Shown: positions 29,119 to 38,400, counted from the stretch's first letter. The stretch is DNA of 64,000 bases from Thiothrix caldifontis (GCF_900107695.1 NZ_FNQP01000014.1:1-64000); one strand, 5' to 3'. Made by a program: numbers and translations. Notes: generated from the sequence alone by a model not told the origin.

Positions 29119-29673
29119 TTAGTGAATGTGTGGCGCTGCTTTCATCGGTTGCAGTTCTTCGTTCATCATCAACACCCCGACGCGCAGGTACTCGATAATT
29201 TCCGCGAGTGATTCTTCACCCTCTTCTTCATCTTCCATTTCCAGCTCGCCGGAACTGCCGATGCGCACCACGTCTTCAGTCCATTCACGCGAATCGTCCG
29301 GCAAGGTGCGCATGTCTTTCACGCCAGCCAGTGCCAGCCCGAAACTGAAGCCCTGACACCAATCCTGCATCGCTTCCACGCGGGTTTCCAAGGCATCGTC
29401 TTCGGGCAAAAATAATTCAAACGCCATCCCTGAATCATTTAATTGCTGGCGGGCAGCGCTAAACAATTCTTTCAGCAAGCTGCGGGCTTCTTGCACATGA
29501 AAATCCTGCGGGTTGCCTTCCAACACCTGCGCAAACCAAGTGTCTGGTGCAGTTGCCTGATCAACCACCAATAAACCGCACGCCATCCCATGAATTTCTG
29601 CACTCGAAAAATCCACGTTGGCACGCCCTAACGCCCGCTCTACGCCTACATAATCCGGTAATTCACTCTTCAA
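29119..29673 (-). CDS. UPF0149/YgfB-family protein
   Basis: 184-aa helical protein of the YgfB/YecA family, with the pattern SSAEIHGMACGLLV near residue 23 and WCQGFSFGLALAG near 110. The function in E. coli is undefined; in Pseudomonas YgfB has been linked to beta-lactamase regulation. It sits upstream of pepP on the same strand, as in E. coli, and ends in a polar His-Ile-His tail. Confidence 0.85.
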   Translation of the reverse strand: MKSELPDYVGVERALGRANVDFSSAEIHGMACGLLVVDQATAPDTWFAQVLEGNPQDFHVQEARSLLKELFSAARQQLNDSGMAFELFLPEDDALETRVEAMQDWCQGFSFGLALAGVKDMRTLPDDSREWTEDVVRIGSSGELEMEDEEEGEESLAEIIEYLRVGVLMMNEELQPMKAAPHIH

Positions 29674-29747
29674 AATTATCTTCTCCCTGACAAAGCGCTA
29701 TTATGAGATGATTGACGTGGTTTCGCACTCTTTACTACCATTAGCGC

Positions 29748-29987
29748 ATGAATACAAAAGCCCCTGACTTGACACTGCAAACTCAACTCGATGCCATCGA
29801 ACAACGCATGGAACGCCTGTTGAGCCTCATTGAAAAATTGGCGACTGAAAATGCCGACCTGAAAAAGCAAGAAAAAACCCTTGCCCAAGAATGTCAGGCG
29901 TTGCGTAACCGCCATGATAAAGCCAGTAGTCAATTGGAAGCCCTGATACAGCGCCTGAAAACCCAGCCAACCGCAACCGGGGCATAA
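29748..29987 (+). CDS. Small coiled-coil protein next to zapA (ZapB-like, TIGR02449 type)
   Basis: 79 aa, almost wholly predicted coiled coil, with heptads such as LDAIEQRMERLLSLIEKLATE. It lies just upstream of zapA (5-nt gap), the usual place of this family in gammaproteobacteria, so a role at the division ring is plausible. Confidence 0.85.
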   Translation: MNTKAPDLTLQTQLDAIEQRMERLLSLIEKLATENADLKKQEKTLAQECQALRNRHDKASSQLEALIQRLKTQPTATGA

Positions 29988-29992
29988 GCCAC

Positions 29993-30301
29993 ATGGACAA
30001 AAATATCCAACCTGTCAGTGTTCGTATTCTCGACAAAGACTATATGGTCGCCTGCCCTGTGGGTGAACAGGATGCCCTGATTGCCTCTTCGCGTCGGGTT
30101 GACCGTGAAATGCGCAAAATCCGCGATTCCGGCAAAGTCTTGGGCAGTGACCGCATTGCCGTCATGGTTGCCCTCAATCTTGCCCACGAATTAATGCACG
30201 GCAAACACTATCACAACGCAGCAGCCGACCCCTCAACGCTGGAACACTTGCAAAAAATGCAGCAACGCTTAGATGCTGCACTCGATAAGCACAAAGCTTA
30301 A
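29993..30301 (+). CDS. zapA: Cell division protein ZapA
   Basis: 102-aa FtsZ-ring cross-linker. The N-terminal globular part contains VSVRILDKDYMVACPVGEQ and the R-x-V-D-x-E-M pattern; a helical C-terminus follows. It is directly upstream of a 6S RNA gene, as in E. coli. Confidence 0.94.
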   Translation: MDKNIQPVSVRILDKDYMVACPVGEQDALIASSRRVDREMRKIRDSGKVLGSDRIAVMVALNLAHELMHGKHYHNAAADPSTLEHLQKMQQRLDAALDKHKA

Positions 30302-30352
30302 GCATTTGTCAATTCTTCCCCTCACCCAATAATTGTAATAGTATGGTCACAA

Positions 30353-30536
30353 GAGCACCTCTGGGGGACGCGTGAGAAGATGGGTATTATCCTTGAGCCT
30401 AATTTCTTACCCCGGGAGTGGTTGTAATGGTTTGGTGTGCATGACCGCTCGACGGTAAGTCTGAAAGCCATTCGCCGCACCCACTTGAACCACTGGTTCA
30501 AGGTCGAAGTCTTCCACGATTTTCTGGAGTGTGCTC
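30353..30536 (+). ncRNA. ssrS: 6S RNA
   Basis: About 184 nt immediately after zapA. The ends pair (GAGCAC at 30353-30358 with GTGCTC at 30531-30536, then CTC with GAG). The 3' half holds ACTTGAACC/GGTTCAAGG (about 30483-30503), close to the E. coli 6S sequence, opposite a large central bulge where RNA polymerase would bind. A -10-like TAGTAT (30339-30344) sits about 9 nt upstream of the 5' end. No protein frame is convincing here. Confidence 0.88.
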
Positions 30537-30650
30537 CTACTTTTGATCCCACCATTTTTTACTCCCCTATCCACTGCTATTTTGCGTTTTCTCAAACGTT
30601 GTATTGCGCCATTTGTTATAGTGAGCAGACCGTTAGGAGGAAATTAAAAC

Positions 30651-31130
30651 ATGAGATTAAACCCATTTTTTGCTGCCAGTATGGTAGCAATTGCTTTATT
30701 GAGCATCCCTTTTTCAGCCGTCATCGCTGCCGATGCTGTTACCGAAAAAACCAGTGAAAGTGAAACTGCTGGTGATGAAACCCATCGCTTGGTAATTCAA
30801 GTTAATAAGCGCGAAGAAGACTTTCAAGATCATGTCTTAGCCAATATCGTCAACCTGCAAAAACATTACGGTATGGATAATATTGAAATGGAGGTAGTCG
30901 CCTATGGCCCTGGTATTTGGTTAGTCACCGACAAAAGTGCATTTCTCAAGCGAGTCGAAAGCCTGATGATGCAAAATGTTATTTTCACCGCTTGTGGTAA
31001 CACCCTCGACACCGTGGAAGAAACCAGTGGCACACGCCCCACACTCATTGACGGCATCGAGGAAACCCAAGCGGGCATTGCGCGGATTATTGCCCTGCAA
31101 GAACAGGGCTGGAGCTACCTTAGCCCGTAA
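30651..31130 (+). CDS. Periplasmic DsrE-family protein
   Basis: 159 aa with a signal peptide (about 1-27, cut after VIA) and a DsrE/DsrF-like alpha/beta domain with a single Cys115 in VIFTACGNTL, the position that carries persulfide sulfur in this family. It is probably exported and so not part of cytoplasmic Dsr sulfur relay. RBS AGGAGG stands 10 nt before the ATG. The stop overlaps the convergent CbiX-like gene by 11 nt. Confidence 0.8.
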   Translation: MRLNPFFAASMVAIALLSIPFSAVIAADAVTEKTSESETAGDETHRLVIQVNKREEDFQDHVLANIVNLQKHYGMDNIEMEVVAYGPGIWLVTDKSAFLKRVESLMMQNVIFTACGNTLDTVEETSGTRPTLIDGIEETQAGIARIIALQEQGWSYLSP

Positions 31131-31533
31131 TGCACGCTGGGTAAGTGCAGTTAGCCCCATTGCACTCACACGCCGTTTGCGCTGATTGCACAATCAAGCC
31201 CGGCATTAAACCCGATACCCCTAAGTAAGGTGCCATACGAATCTTTACTTGGGGATTTTCACGTTGTTTCGCCTGTACCAATTCAGGCACATCCGTGACC
31301 ACATGACGACCGGCTGATAGAAAAAAGGGCATAATGGTGATCACCGTTGCGCCTTGATCAATACAGTGCTGAATGCCGTCGGGAATCGACGGCTCTGCCA
31401 ATTCCAGAAAAGCACTGCCTACGTAAGCGTAATCCGTGCCAGATTGCTCGCCGACTTTAGCAGCAAGAGCACGAATTTCATCATTGGATTGCACCCGGCG
31501 ACTGCCGTGCGCCACAATAAGTAAAGCTTGCAT
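31120..31533 (-). CDS. Single-domain CbiX/SirB-like chelatase
   Basis: About 137 aa, one CbiX domain with the catalytic HGSRR near residue 8 and a second His in SAGRHVVTDVP. Such short chelatases insert Fe or Co into sirohydrochlorin, for siroheme or cobalamin. A cysteine-rich tail (CECNGANCTYPACITG) could bind a metal or cluster. AGGA fits the ATG at 31533 (6 nt) better than ATG 31536. Confidence 0.82.
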   Translation of the reverse strand: MQALLIVAHGSRRVQSNDEIRALAAKVGEQSGTDYAYVGSAFLELAEPSIPDGIQHCIDQGATVITIMPFFLSAGRHVVTDVPELVQAKQRENPQVKIRMAPYLGVSGLMPGLIVQSAQTACECNGANCTYPACITG

Positions 31534-31617
31534 CATGAATCCTTGGGTAAACCCTATATCAATAAAGGGCGAATGTAGTAGAGTATCCATTGTCACAACA
31601 GAGGAGAGGTAAATAGT

Positions 31618-32694
31618 ATGGGTTTACTCGCTGAACTCAGCGCTTGGCAACTGGTGCTGGTCACACTGGGCTTAACACACCTTACCATCGCGGCAGTCAC
31701 TATCTTTTTACACCGCGCCCAAGCACATCGGGCATTGGAGTTAGGGTTTATCCCCGCGCATTTTTTCCGCTTCTGGTTGTGGCTAACCACCGGCATGGTA
31801 ACACGCGAATGGGTGGCGATTCACCGCAAGCACCACGCCAAATGCGAAACCCCCGAAGACCCACACAGCCCACAAACCCGTGGGGTGAACACCGTCCTAT
31901 GGAAAGGTGCGTGGCTGTACCGCCAAGAAGCCAAAAATCAGGAAACCCTCGAAAAATACGGTAAAGGTACCCCCGATGACTGGCTGGAACGCCACGTATA
32001 CGCGCCCTACCCTTGGCTAGGTGTCAGCACCATGCTGGTGATTGATCTGGTGCTGTTTGGCTTGCCCGGCATACTCATCTGGGCGGTACAAATGGTGTGG
32101 ATTCCGTTTTGGGCAGCGGGTGTCATCAATGGTTTGGCGCACTTCTGGGGCTATCGCAATTGGAACACCACCGACGCGTCCACCAACATTTCCCCGATCG
32201 GTATTTTAATCGGCGGTGAAGAATTGCATAACAACCACCATGCATTTGCCGCATCCGCACGGCTTTCCAGCCGCTGGTATGAATTCGATATTGGTTGGTT
32301 TTACATCCGCATCTTAGAAATGTTGGGCATGGCGAAAGTACGTAAAGTTGCCCCGCGCATTCGCATTAACCCTAACAAACTGGCGGTGGATTTTGACACG
32401 GTGACCGCTGTTCTTGGTAATCGCTTACAAGTCCTCTCGCACTTTGCCCAGCAAGTCATCAAACCGGTGACGAAATCGGAATTGCGTCACCAAACCGTAC
32501 TCGCGGAAAGCCAAGCCTTACAAACCGTGTATTTGTACCAGCAACGCCTACATCAATTGTGGGAACGCACCACTGTTAGCCAAGAAGCGCGGCTGGAAGC
32601 GGTACAAGAGTGGATCAGCAACGCGGAAAAAACCGGCATCGCGGCTCTGGAGCAATTTGCACACCGCCTGCGCGGGTATTCGGTCAGCGCCTAA
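31618..32694 (+). CDS. Acyl-lipid/acyl-CoA delta-9-type fatty acid desaturase
   Basis: 358-aa membrane desaturase. Three His boxes are intact: HRAQAHR (about 31), HRKHHAK (about 69) and ELHNNHHAFA (about 203). Two hydrophobic helical pairs surround them. Likely makes monounsaturated acyl chains. A strong AGAGGAG motif precedes the ATG. It is followed after 13 nt by the NUDIX gene. Confidence 0.9.
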   Translation: MGLLAELSAWQLVLVTLGLTHLTIAAVTIFLHRAQAHRALELGFIPAHFFRFWLWLTTGMVTREWVAIHRKHHAKCETPEDPHSPQTRGVNTVLWKGAWLYRQEAKNQETLEKYGKGTPDDWLERHVYAPYPWLGVSTMLVIDLVLFGLPGILIWAVQMVWIPFWAAGVINGLAHFWGYRNWNTTDASTNISPIGILIGGEELHNNHHAFAASARLSSRWYEFDIGWFYIRILEMLGMAKVRKVAPRIRINPNKLAVDFDTVTAVLGNRLQVLSHFAQQVIKPVTKSELRHQTVLAESQALQTVYLYQQRLHQLWERTTVSQEARLEAVQEWISNAEKTGIAALEQFAHRLRGYSVSA

Positions 32695-32707
32695 GGCAGC
32701 CAGCACC

Positions 32708-33298
32708 ATGAACGCCATTGACCAACTGACCCCAACCGACATTATGCAGCGCTTACAACAACGTGGCGCAGCGACGCATGATGTCGCGCTGGATGCGTGT
32801 CGCGAAGCCGGGGTGTTAGTGCCGTTTGTACGCATGGATAATGCTTGGCACTTGCTGTTTATTCGCCGCCCTAAGTCGGTGCGTGATTATCACAGCGGGC
32901 AAGTCGCCTTTGCTGGGGGCAAGCGTGACCCGGAAGATGCCGACCTGACCGCCACGGCTTTACGTGAGGCACACGAAGAAATTGGTATTTTACCGCAAGA
33001 TGTGAAGATTTTAGGGCAACTCAGCCCGCACCATAGCGTGAGCCGCTTTCAAATTGTGCCAACCGTTGCCAGTGTCCCTTGGCCTTATGAATTGATACTC
33101 AGCCCGCAAGAAGTAGCCCGTGCCTTCACCATTCCGCTGCATTGGCTCGCACAGCCTCAACACCACGAAATACGCTACCGACAGTTAACCGACGTACCTA
33201 AACCGATACCGATTGTGTACTTTCAGGAATACGATGGGGAAGTTTTGTGGGGGGCGACGGCGCGAATTACGCTGTCATTGCTGGCTTGCTTGCAATAA
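32708..33298 (+). CDS. NUDIX hydrolase, CoA-pyrophosphatase (NudL) type
   Basis: 196 aa. The Nudix box GGKRDPEDADLTATALREAHEEIGIL is spread over residues 76-101 with all of G, R, E, E-x-x-x-G in place, preceded by the NudL-type YHSGQVAFAGG. CoA or acyl-CoA is the expected substrate, which would fit the adjacent desaturase. The ATG at 32708 is chosen over 32657. Confidence 0.82.
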   Translation: MNAIDQLTPTDIMQRLQQRGAATHDVALDACREAGVLVPFVRMDNAWHLLFIRRPKSVRDYHSGQVAFAGGKRDPEDADLTATALREAHEEIGILPQDVKILGQLSPHHSVSRFQIVPTVASVPWPYELILSPQEVARAFTIPLHWLAQPQHHEIRYRQLTDVPKPIPIVYFQEYDGEVLWGATARITLSLLACLQ

Positions 33299-33314
33299 GC
33301 GGTGTAGAAAGATA

Positions 33315-33423
33315 CGCCCACAGCAAGAACATGAGGAGAGAGAGGAGGAGGAGAGAATCCCTCAATGTCCGTGCGCTGTGGGCGCTTGCAGATGATTCAG
33401 AAGCTAGGAGGAGGAGAGAGACT
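33315..33423. repeat. Inverted repeat framing a purine-rich tract
   Basis: A perfect 10-bp inverted repeat (CGCCCACAGC at 33315-33324, GCTGTGGGCG at 33375-33384) encloses a GA-rich run of GAG/GAGA repeats (33331-33356). A second GGAGGAGGAGAGAGA run follows at 33405-33419. No gene is found in 33299-33520. The purpose is unknown. Confidence 0.5.
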
Positions 33424-33520
33424 CTGAACCATTCATATTGCAATGCAGCAAATAATAGGGATTTCTCCTTAAACACACAAGCTACTATTTCTCAACTTTA
33501 TGGTTAGAAAACCTTACCTC

Positions 33521-34483
33521 TTAACTTATCAAATCGTTTTGTGCCTGAGCTTCTGCTAACAGCCATTCCACAAACACATCACTGGCACGTTGATTCACTT
33601 GTATTTGCTGAGGGCGAAATACGTAGTAGGCATGTTCTAATGGCATGGGTAAATCGAAAGGAATACACAAGCGACCCGTTTCTATATCCGATTGCGCGAG
33701 GAGCTTAATCCCAAGCAATACCCCCTGCCCGTCGACAGCAGCATCCAAAGCAAGCGACACATGGTTAAAATGCAGCCCCCGGTTAGCATTAACACCGACC
33801 ACCCCTTGTAATTTCAGCCACTTTTCCCATCTGGGGTGTCCAACATAATTGGTATCATCATGCAGCAAGGTATGAAAGGCCAAATCCTCAGGCACACGTA
33901 ATGGGTGTGGATGCTCAGTACTAACTAAAACCGGGCTGCATACAGGTACAGCAGATACCGCAAACAGCCTCTCAACGCTATCCCCCGCATACAAACCTGC
34001 ACCAAAACCAATGACGACATCGACCTGATTTTGACGGAAAAACGTATCCATCACCCCCCCTCCTTGCTGAAGATCCGCATCCACCAAACCAACATTACTA
34101 TTGATTTGCATATCAATTTCAGGGTGTTGGCGAGAAAAACGGTGTAAGCGCGGAATGAGCCATTTAGATGCGAACGACGGTGCAGCACACACTGTAATGC
34201 GTTCACTGTGAGCTTCACTGCGCATCAGGTGTACCGCATCAGCGAGACAGTCAAAACCTTGACGTAATTTAGGCAATGCAGCTTCCGCCCCCTTGCTGAG
34301 AATAATGGTACGATTTTTACGTTCCAACAAAGCAAAGCCGAGGTAATCCTCCAGAAACTTAATCTGATGGCTAATCGCTGCGCGAGTCACATTAAGCTCT
34401 GCCGCCGCCTTGGTAAAACTCAAGTGACGGGCAACAGCTTCAAAAGCTCGCAAGGCATTCAGTGGGGGGAGTTGTTGTGACAT
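33521..34483 (-). CDS. LysR-family regulator, GcvA-like
   Basis: 320 aa: winged-helix N-terminus (ALRAFEAVARHLSFTKAAAEL, LNVTRAAISHQIKFLED) and a periplasmic-binding-like effector domain. The sequence after the helix (SLALDAAVDGQGVLLGIKLL) is the GcvA/amino-acid-type signature. It is divergent, with a 43-nt gap, from the glycerate-kinase gene, so it is the likely regulator of that gene; the effector is unknown. Confidence 0.88.
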   Translation of the reverse strand: MSQQLPPLNALRAFEAVARHLSFTKAAAELNVTRAAISHQIKFLEDYLGFALLERKNRTIILSKGAEAALPKLRQGFDCLADAVHLMRSEAHSERITVCAAPSFASKWLIPRLHRFSRQHPEIDMQINSNVGLVDADLQQGGGVMDTFFRQNQVDVVIGFGAGLYAGDSVERLFAVSAVPVCSPVLVSTEHPHPLRVPEDLAFHTLLHDDTNYVGHPRWEKWLKLQGVVGVNANRGLHFNHVSLALDAAVDGQGVLLGIKLLAQSDIETGRLCIPFDLPMPLEHAYYVFRPQQIQVNQRASDVFVEWLLAEAQAQNDLIS

Positions 34484-34526
34484 GCTATGATTATGCCTTA
34501 TTCACTTAAGAAGAACACACAAACCA

Positions 34527-35672
34527 ATGCCCGATTATCGCACTCATCTATTAGAAATTTATGCCACAGGGCTTGCTGCGGTACAAGGCGAACAAGCCGT
34601 TTATCAAGCACTCAACAAACGCGGTAAGCGGCAACCCTGTCATGTCATCGCCATTGGTAAAGCAGCCGAGGCAATGTTATTAGGCGCACAGCGCTATTTA
34701 CAGCAACACCTACACAGTGCACTACTGATTACCAAACCGGGGCATGTCACTGCTACACACCCCAGCTATGTTAATATTATCGAAGCAGCTCACCCCATTC
34801 CTGATGAATCATCCTTAGCGGCGGGCGCAGCACTCCTCACATACCTGCAAAATCTTCCAGCAAATGAGCCCGTGTTATTCCTCATTTCCGGTGGCACATC
34901 CAGTTTAGTCGAAGTGTTAAATACCGACTGGACTTTGGCAACACTACAACAAACTACCCAAGAAATGTTAGCCAATGGTGCCGTCATCAGTGAAATCAAC
35001 GCCATGCGTCGCACCCAATCACTGATCAAAGGTGGCAAGCTGTGGCACTATATCGGCGAACGCCCTGTCTCCTGCCTACTCATCTCTGACGTACCCGGTG
35101 ATGACCCAACGGTGATTGGCTCCGGTTTATTATTTCCTGCACCGCACGACGATTTTGACTGGGAAATTATCGCCAGCAACCGTCAAATGTTAGAAGCCAT
35201 TGCCGCCGCAGCCACGACCAACGCAGCGCAAGGCTGGACACAGGTTCTCCTCATGCCTGATTTTCTCGAAGGTGATGCGGAAGTTGTCGCGCACTGCTGT
35301 ATCGAGCATTTACGAGAAAACCCGCCCGGCCTCTATATATGGGGGGCGGAAACCACCGTACAGCTCCCGCTTAACCCCGGACACGGTGGACGCAATCAAC
35401 ACTTAGCCCTTGCTGCCGCTCTCTATTTACGCCCCAACGATACTATTTTTCTGCTAGCGGCCGGTACAGATGGTACCGATGGCGTCACGCCCGACACCGG
35501 CGCATTGGTGGATGCTGGCACTATCATGCGTGGCAAATACAATACACTTGACCCATTAGCTTGTTTACAAGCAGCAGATGCCGGTACATTCCTTGCTGCC
35601 AGTGGTGACCTGATTTATACAGGGCCAACCGGCACCAATGTGATGGATATTATTCTTGGCTTAAAATTCTAA
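34527..35672 (+). CDS. DUF4147/MOFRL-type glycerate 2-kinase
   Basis: 381 aa with AIGKAAEAMLLGA (about 44), the core motif LISGGTSSLVE (about 112) and the C-terminal MOFRL region GGRNQHLALAAAL / AAGTDGTDGVTPDTGA. Phosphorylates glycerate to 2-phosphoglycerate in related organisms. It is followed by the DUF455 gene after about 7 nt. Confidence 0.88.
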   Translation: MPDYRTHLLEIYATGLAAVQGEQAVYQALNKRGKRQPCHVIAIGKAAEAMLLGAQRYLQQHLHSALLITKPGHVTATHPSYVNIIEAAHPIPDESSLAAGAALLTYLQNLPANEPVLFLISGGTSSLVEVLNTDWTLATLQQTTQEMLANGAVISEINAMRRTQSLIKGGKLWHYIGERPVSCLLISDVPGDDPTVIGSGLLFPAPHDDFDWEIIASNRQMLEAIAAAATTNAAQGWTQVLLMPDFLEGDAEVVAHCCIEHLRENPPGLYIWGAETTVQLPLNPGHGGRNQHLALAAALYLRPNDTIFLLAAGTDGTDGVTPDTGALVDAGTIMRGKYNTLDPLACLQAADAGTFLAASGDLIYTGPTGTNVMDIILGLKF

Positions 35673-35679
35673 AGTGATC

Positions 35680-36519
35680 ATGCAAAATCTCTACAACGCA
35701 GCACATACCTGCTTAATGCAAACCGATATAGCCCAAAAGCTAAGCTGTGCTCAACAGCTTTATACCGCATGGAAAAATGGTGAATTGTCGCGTGATAATG
35801 CTAACGCTCCTCTAGTGGAAACCATTTTAATTCCGGGGCGACCTACAAAGCCTGAACTTGTGCATCCCAAACAAGTCAAACAACGCAAGCTCAATACGCC
35901 AGAAGGACAACGTGCCTTATTGCACGCCGTTGCTCATATTGAATTTAACGCCATTAATTTAGCACTGGATGCGGTATACCGGTTCCGCGACTTACCTGAT
36001 GCTTACTACGGTGATTGGTTACAAGTGGCTGCGGAAGAAGCCTACCATTTCAGCCTGTTGCAGCAGCGCTTAATGGAGGTTGGGTGTGCGTATGGCGATT
36101 TGCCTGCACATAACGGCTTATGGGAGCAAGCCTGCAAAACTGACCATGATGTCTTAATACGCATGGCATTGGTTCCAAGAGTATTGGAAGCGCGGGGGCT
36201 GGATGTCACGCCCGGTATGATGCAGCGCCTACACGAAGCTGGAGATACGCAAACCGTTGCTATTCTTGAGATTATTTTGCGGGATGAAATCGGGCATGTA
36301 CGTATTGGCTCGCACTGGTTTCATTATTGTTGTGCACAACGTGGGTTAGAGCCAGAAGCCACGTTCCGTCAATTATTGCGTGATGCATTACCTGCACCAT
36401 TAAGGGGGCCGTTCTATACCGAAGCACGTTTACAAGCAGGCTTTAGTGCCACAGAGCTGGAACAGTTAATCGAAATGGAAAAAAACTGGGGTGAGGACGC
36501 CGCTTGTCGGAGGGAATAG
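35680..36519 (+). CDS. DUF455 ferritin-like di-iron protein
   Basis: About 279 aa. The four-helix core shows repeated E-x2-H pairs: VAHIEFNAINLALDA (about 90), AAEEAYHFSLLQQRL (about 117) and ILRDEIGHVRIGSHWF (about 198), as expected for a di-iron site. Function unknown; some relatives are called MiaE-like. Starts GTG 35674 or ATG 35680; no clear RBS, so translation may be coupled to the kinase gene. Confidence 0.78.
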   Translation: MQNLYNAAHTCLMQTDIAQKLSCAQQLYTAWKNGELSRDNANAPLVETILIPGRPTKPELVHPKQVKQRKLNTPEGQRALLHAVAHIEFNAINLALDAVYRFRDLPDAYYGDWLQVAAEEAYHFSLLQQRLMEVGCAYGDLPAHNGLWEQACKTDHDVLIRMALVPRVLEARGLDVTPGMMQRLHEAGDTQTVAILEIILRDEIGHVRIGSHWFHYCCAQRGLEPEATFRQLLRDALPAPLRGPFYTEARLQAGFSATELEQLIEMEKNWGEDAACRRE

Positions 36520-36621
36520 CCATTACCTAACAGGATACAAGCATTCATGGGTATTTTCCGGCAAAATTCGTGACATTGGCCTACATTAATCGTAGGGTTA
36601 TTCAAAGAGTGTCTTGTCATC

Positions 36622-38400
36622 ATGAAAAAAATAGAACACAAATGGTTGGGTGTCTTACTAGCAGGTAGCCTGCTCGTTTCGCCGATTAGCTTATATGCAG
36701 GGGATGCACCACGTTGCCTTAACGACAGTGCTAAGATATTAAATAAAGAGGCTGATCGTTATCATGCTGCTATAAAAAAAGCAGCTAATCGTTACAGTGT
36801 CAACCCCGCATTGATAAAAGCTGTCATCGCAACCGGCAGTTGTTTTGAACACAGTCAGGTCTCGCCGGAAGGCAGAATTGGGCTGATGCAACTTATGCCA
36901 AATACCGCCAAACGTTTTGGGGCTATGGATGTATTTGACCCAGAAGCCAATATTGATGCCGGTACACGGTATCTCAGTTATCTATTGAGGCGCTACCAAG
37001 GTAGCTTAGCGGAAGTGTTTGCCGCGTATGCAACGGATAGTGGCACTGTTTGGCAAGATGCCCCCCCCCAAGCACCTTTCGCGCAAACTCAGAAACCCGT
37101 TAATCAATTATTAACGATGTTATTAAAATTTGAGAGCAATAAAAAAGCGCATCGTCAGGCACAAACACTGGTGAAACAGTGGTCTAAGAATCCCCAAGCT
37201 TACCAAACAGCTTTGTTAGCCCTACCACAACCTGATACCAAAATGGCTAAAACATGGTTTAAGTCACGTTTGGCAGCCGTACATTACCCACGCACCCCTG
37301 AAGCCAGAGGGTGTGGTGGCTTTAGTGCCAAAACATTGCAAGCCAAAGCAGCTCCCTATGAAACGATTATTCAACAGGCTGCTAAACGACATGGCGTGAA
37401 CCCTGCCCTAGTCAAATCAGTCATTGCAGCGGAAAGCTGTTATCGGGAAATGGTCGTATCGTACAAGGGGGCATCAGGATTAATGCAGCTCATGCCGGAA
37501 ACCGCCGCAGAATTGGGTGTACTGGATATTTTTGACCCGCAAGAAAATATCAATGCCGGGACTCGCTATTTGAGTTGGTTGCTTAAACATTATAATGGCA
37601 GTGCCACCCATGCGATTGCTGCCTACAATGCCGGAGCAGGCAGAATACCTCAAGGTGAGCCTGTCACGATCTCATTCACCGAAACCCGTGGTTATATCCG
37701 CAATGTCTTAACCAATTTAACCAAATTAGAAAAAGGCAAGCAATCCATCGCCAATGCTCAACTGTTACTGGCTGGTTGGGAACAAGCCGATTTGGAATAC
37801 CGCGCAGCATTACGGGGTGAAACCCTGACGGTTGCTCAAACAGACCAAGCACCCGTTGCTACAGATCCTTTACAGCCTAACAATCTCGCGACACTAACGT
37901 TAGAACCCACACCTGATATGGCGGCGACTGTAGTACCCAATGAACAGATTTCACTGGCTGCTATGCCAACCGACACGCCCCCCAACGTGCAACTGATCTC
38001 CGCTATTGACCAAGGCATTGTCAGGGTGAAACACATCAATACCGTCGCTATTCTACCGGCAGACAACCCCGTCGTGCCGGAACATGAGGCAACGGCTATA
38101 AGTGCACCGGTTGAGTTCGTGCCGAGCAATGAGCCAACGCCCCAACTACAACCCAGCGCCCCGGTATTACCAAACTGTGATGCGTTACCGCCTGCGCTGT
38201 TTTCACAAACTGAACAGCGGGGCAGTGGGCGCTATGCTGCTTTCTTCTACCTTGTCCAGACAGACGAAACGCTGCAACAAATTGTGGTTAAATTAGGTGT
38301 TAGTCCAGAAGAGGTTACACGCCTGAATAAAATCCCTCCCACGGGAATCCTTAACCCCGGTAGTCAGTTAAAAGTTGCCGAGTGCACTAGAAGTTTGTAA
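36622..38400 (+). CDS. Double-SLT lytic transglycosylase with LysM, first SLT degenerate
   Basis: 592-aa exported protein with a signal peptide (1-27). SLT domain 1 (about 45-160) has lost the catalytic Glu: ATGSCF with Gly72 replaces AESCF, and the YNAG-type motif is degenerate (AAYATDSG). SLT domain 2 (about 245-360) is intact: Glu271 in AAESCY, GASGLMQLMPETAAELG and AAYNAGAGRI. A proline-rich linker (about 400-515) leads to a C-terminal LysM (about 535-587). Cleaves peptidoglycan via domain 2; domain 1 may only bind. An autonomous gene with its own promoter region. Confidence 0.88.
   Translation: MKKIEHKWLGVLLAGSLLVSPISLYAGDAPRCLNDSAKILNKEADRYHAAIKKAANRYSVNPALIKAVIATGSCFEHSQVSPEGRIGLMQLMPNTAKRFGAMDVFDPEANIDAGTRYLSYLLRRYQGSLAEVFAAYATDSGTVWQDAPPQAPFAQTQKPVNQLLTMLLKFESNKKAHRQAQTLVKQWSKNPQAYQTALLALPQPDTKMAKTWFKSRLAAVHYPRTPEARGCGGFSAKTLQAKAAPYETIIQQAAKRHGVNPALVKSVIAAESCYREMVVSYKGASGLMQLMPETAAELGVLDIFDPQENINAGTRYLSWLLKHYNGSATHAIAAYNAGAGRIPQGEPVTISFTETRGYIRNVLTNLTKLEKGKQSIANAQLLLAGWEQADLEYRAALRGETLTVAQTDQAPVATDPLQPNNLATLTLEPTPDMAATVVPNEQISLAAMPTDTPPNVQLISAIDQGIVRVKHINTVAILPADNPVVPEHEATAISAPVEFVPSNEPTPQLQPSAPVLPNCDALPPALFSQTEQRGSGRYAAFFYLVQTDETLQQIVVKLGVSPEEVTRLNKIPPTGILNPGSQLKVAECTRSL

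Noticed and set aside
33331-33423. CRISPR array
   Set aside because: The repeats are short GA-rich runs, not regularly spaced units of 25-40 bp.
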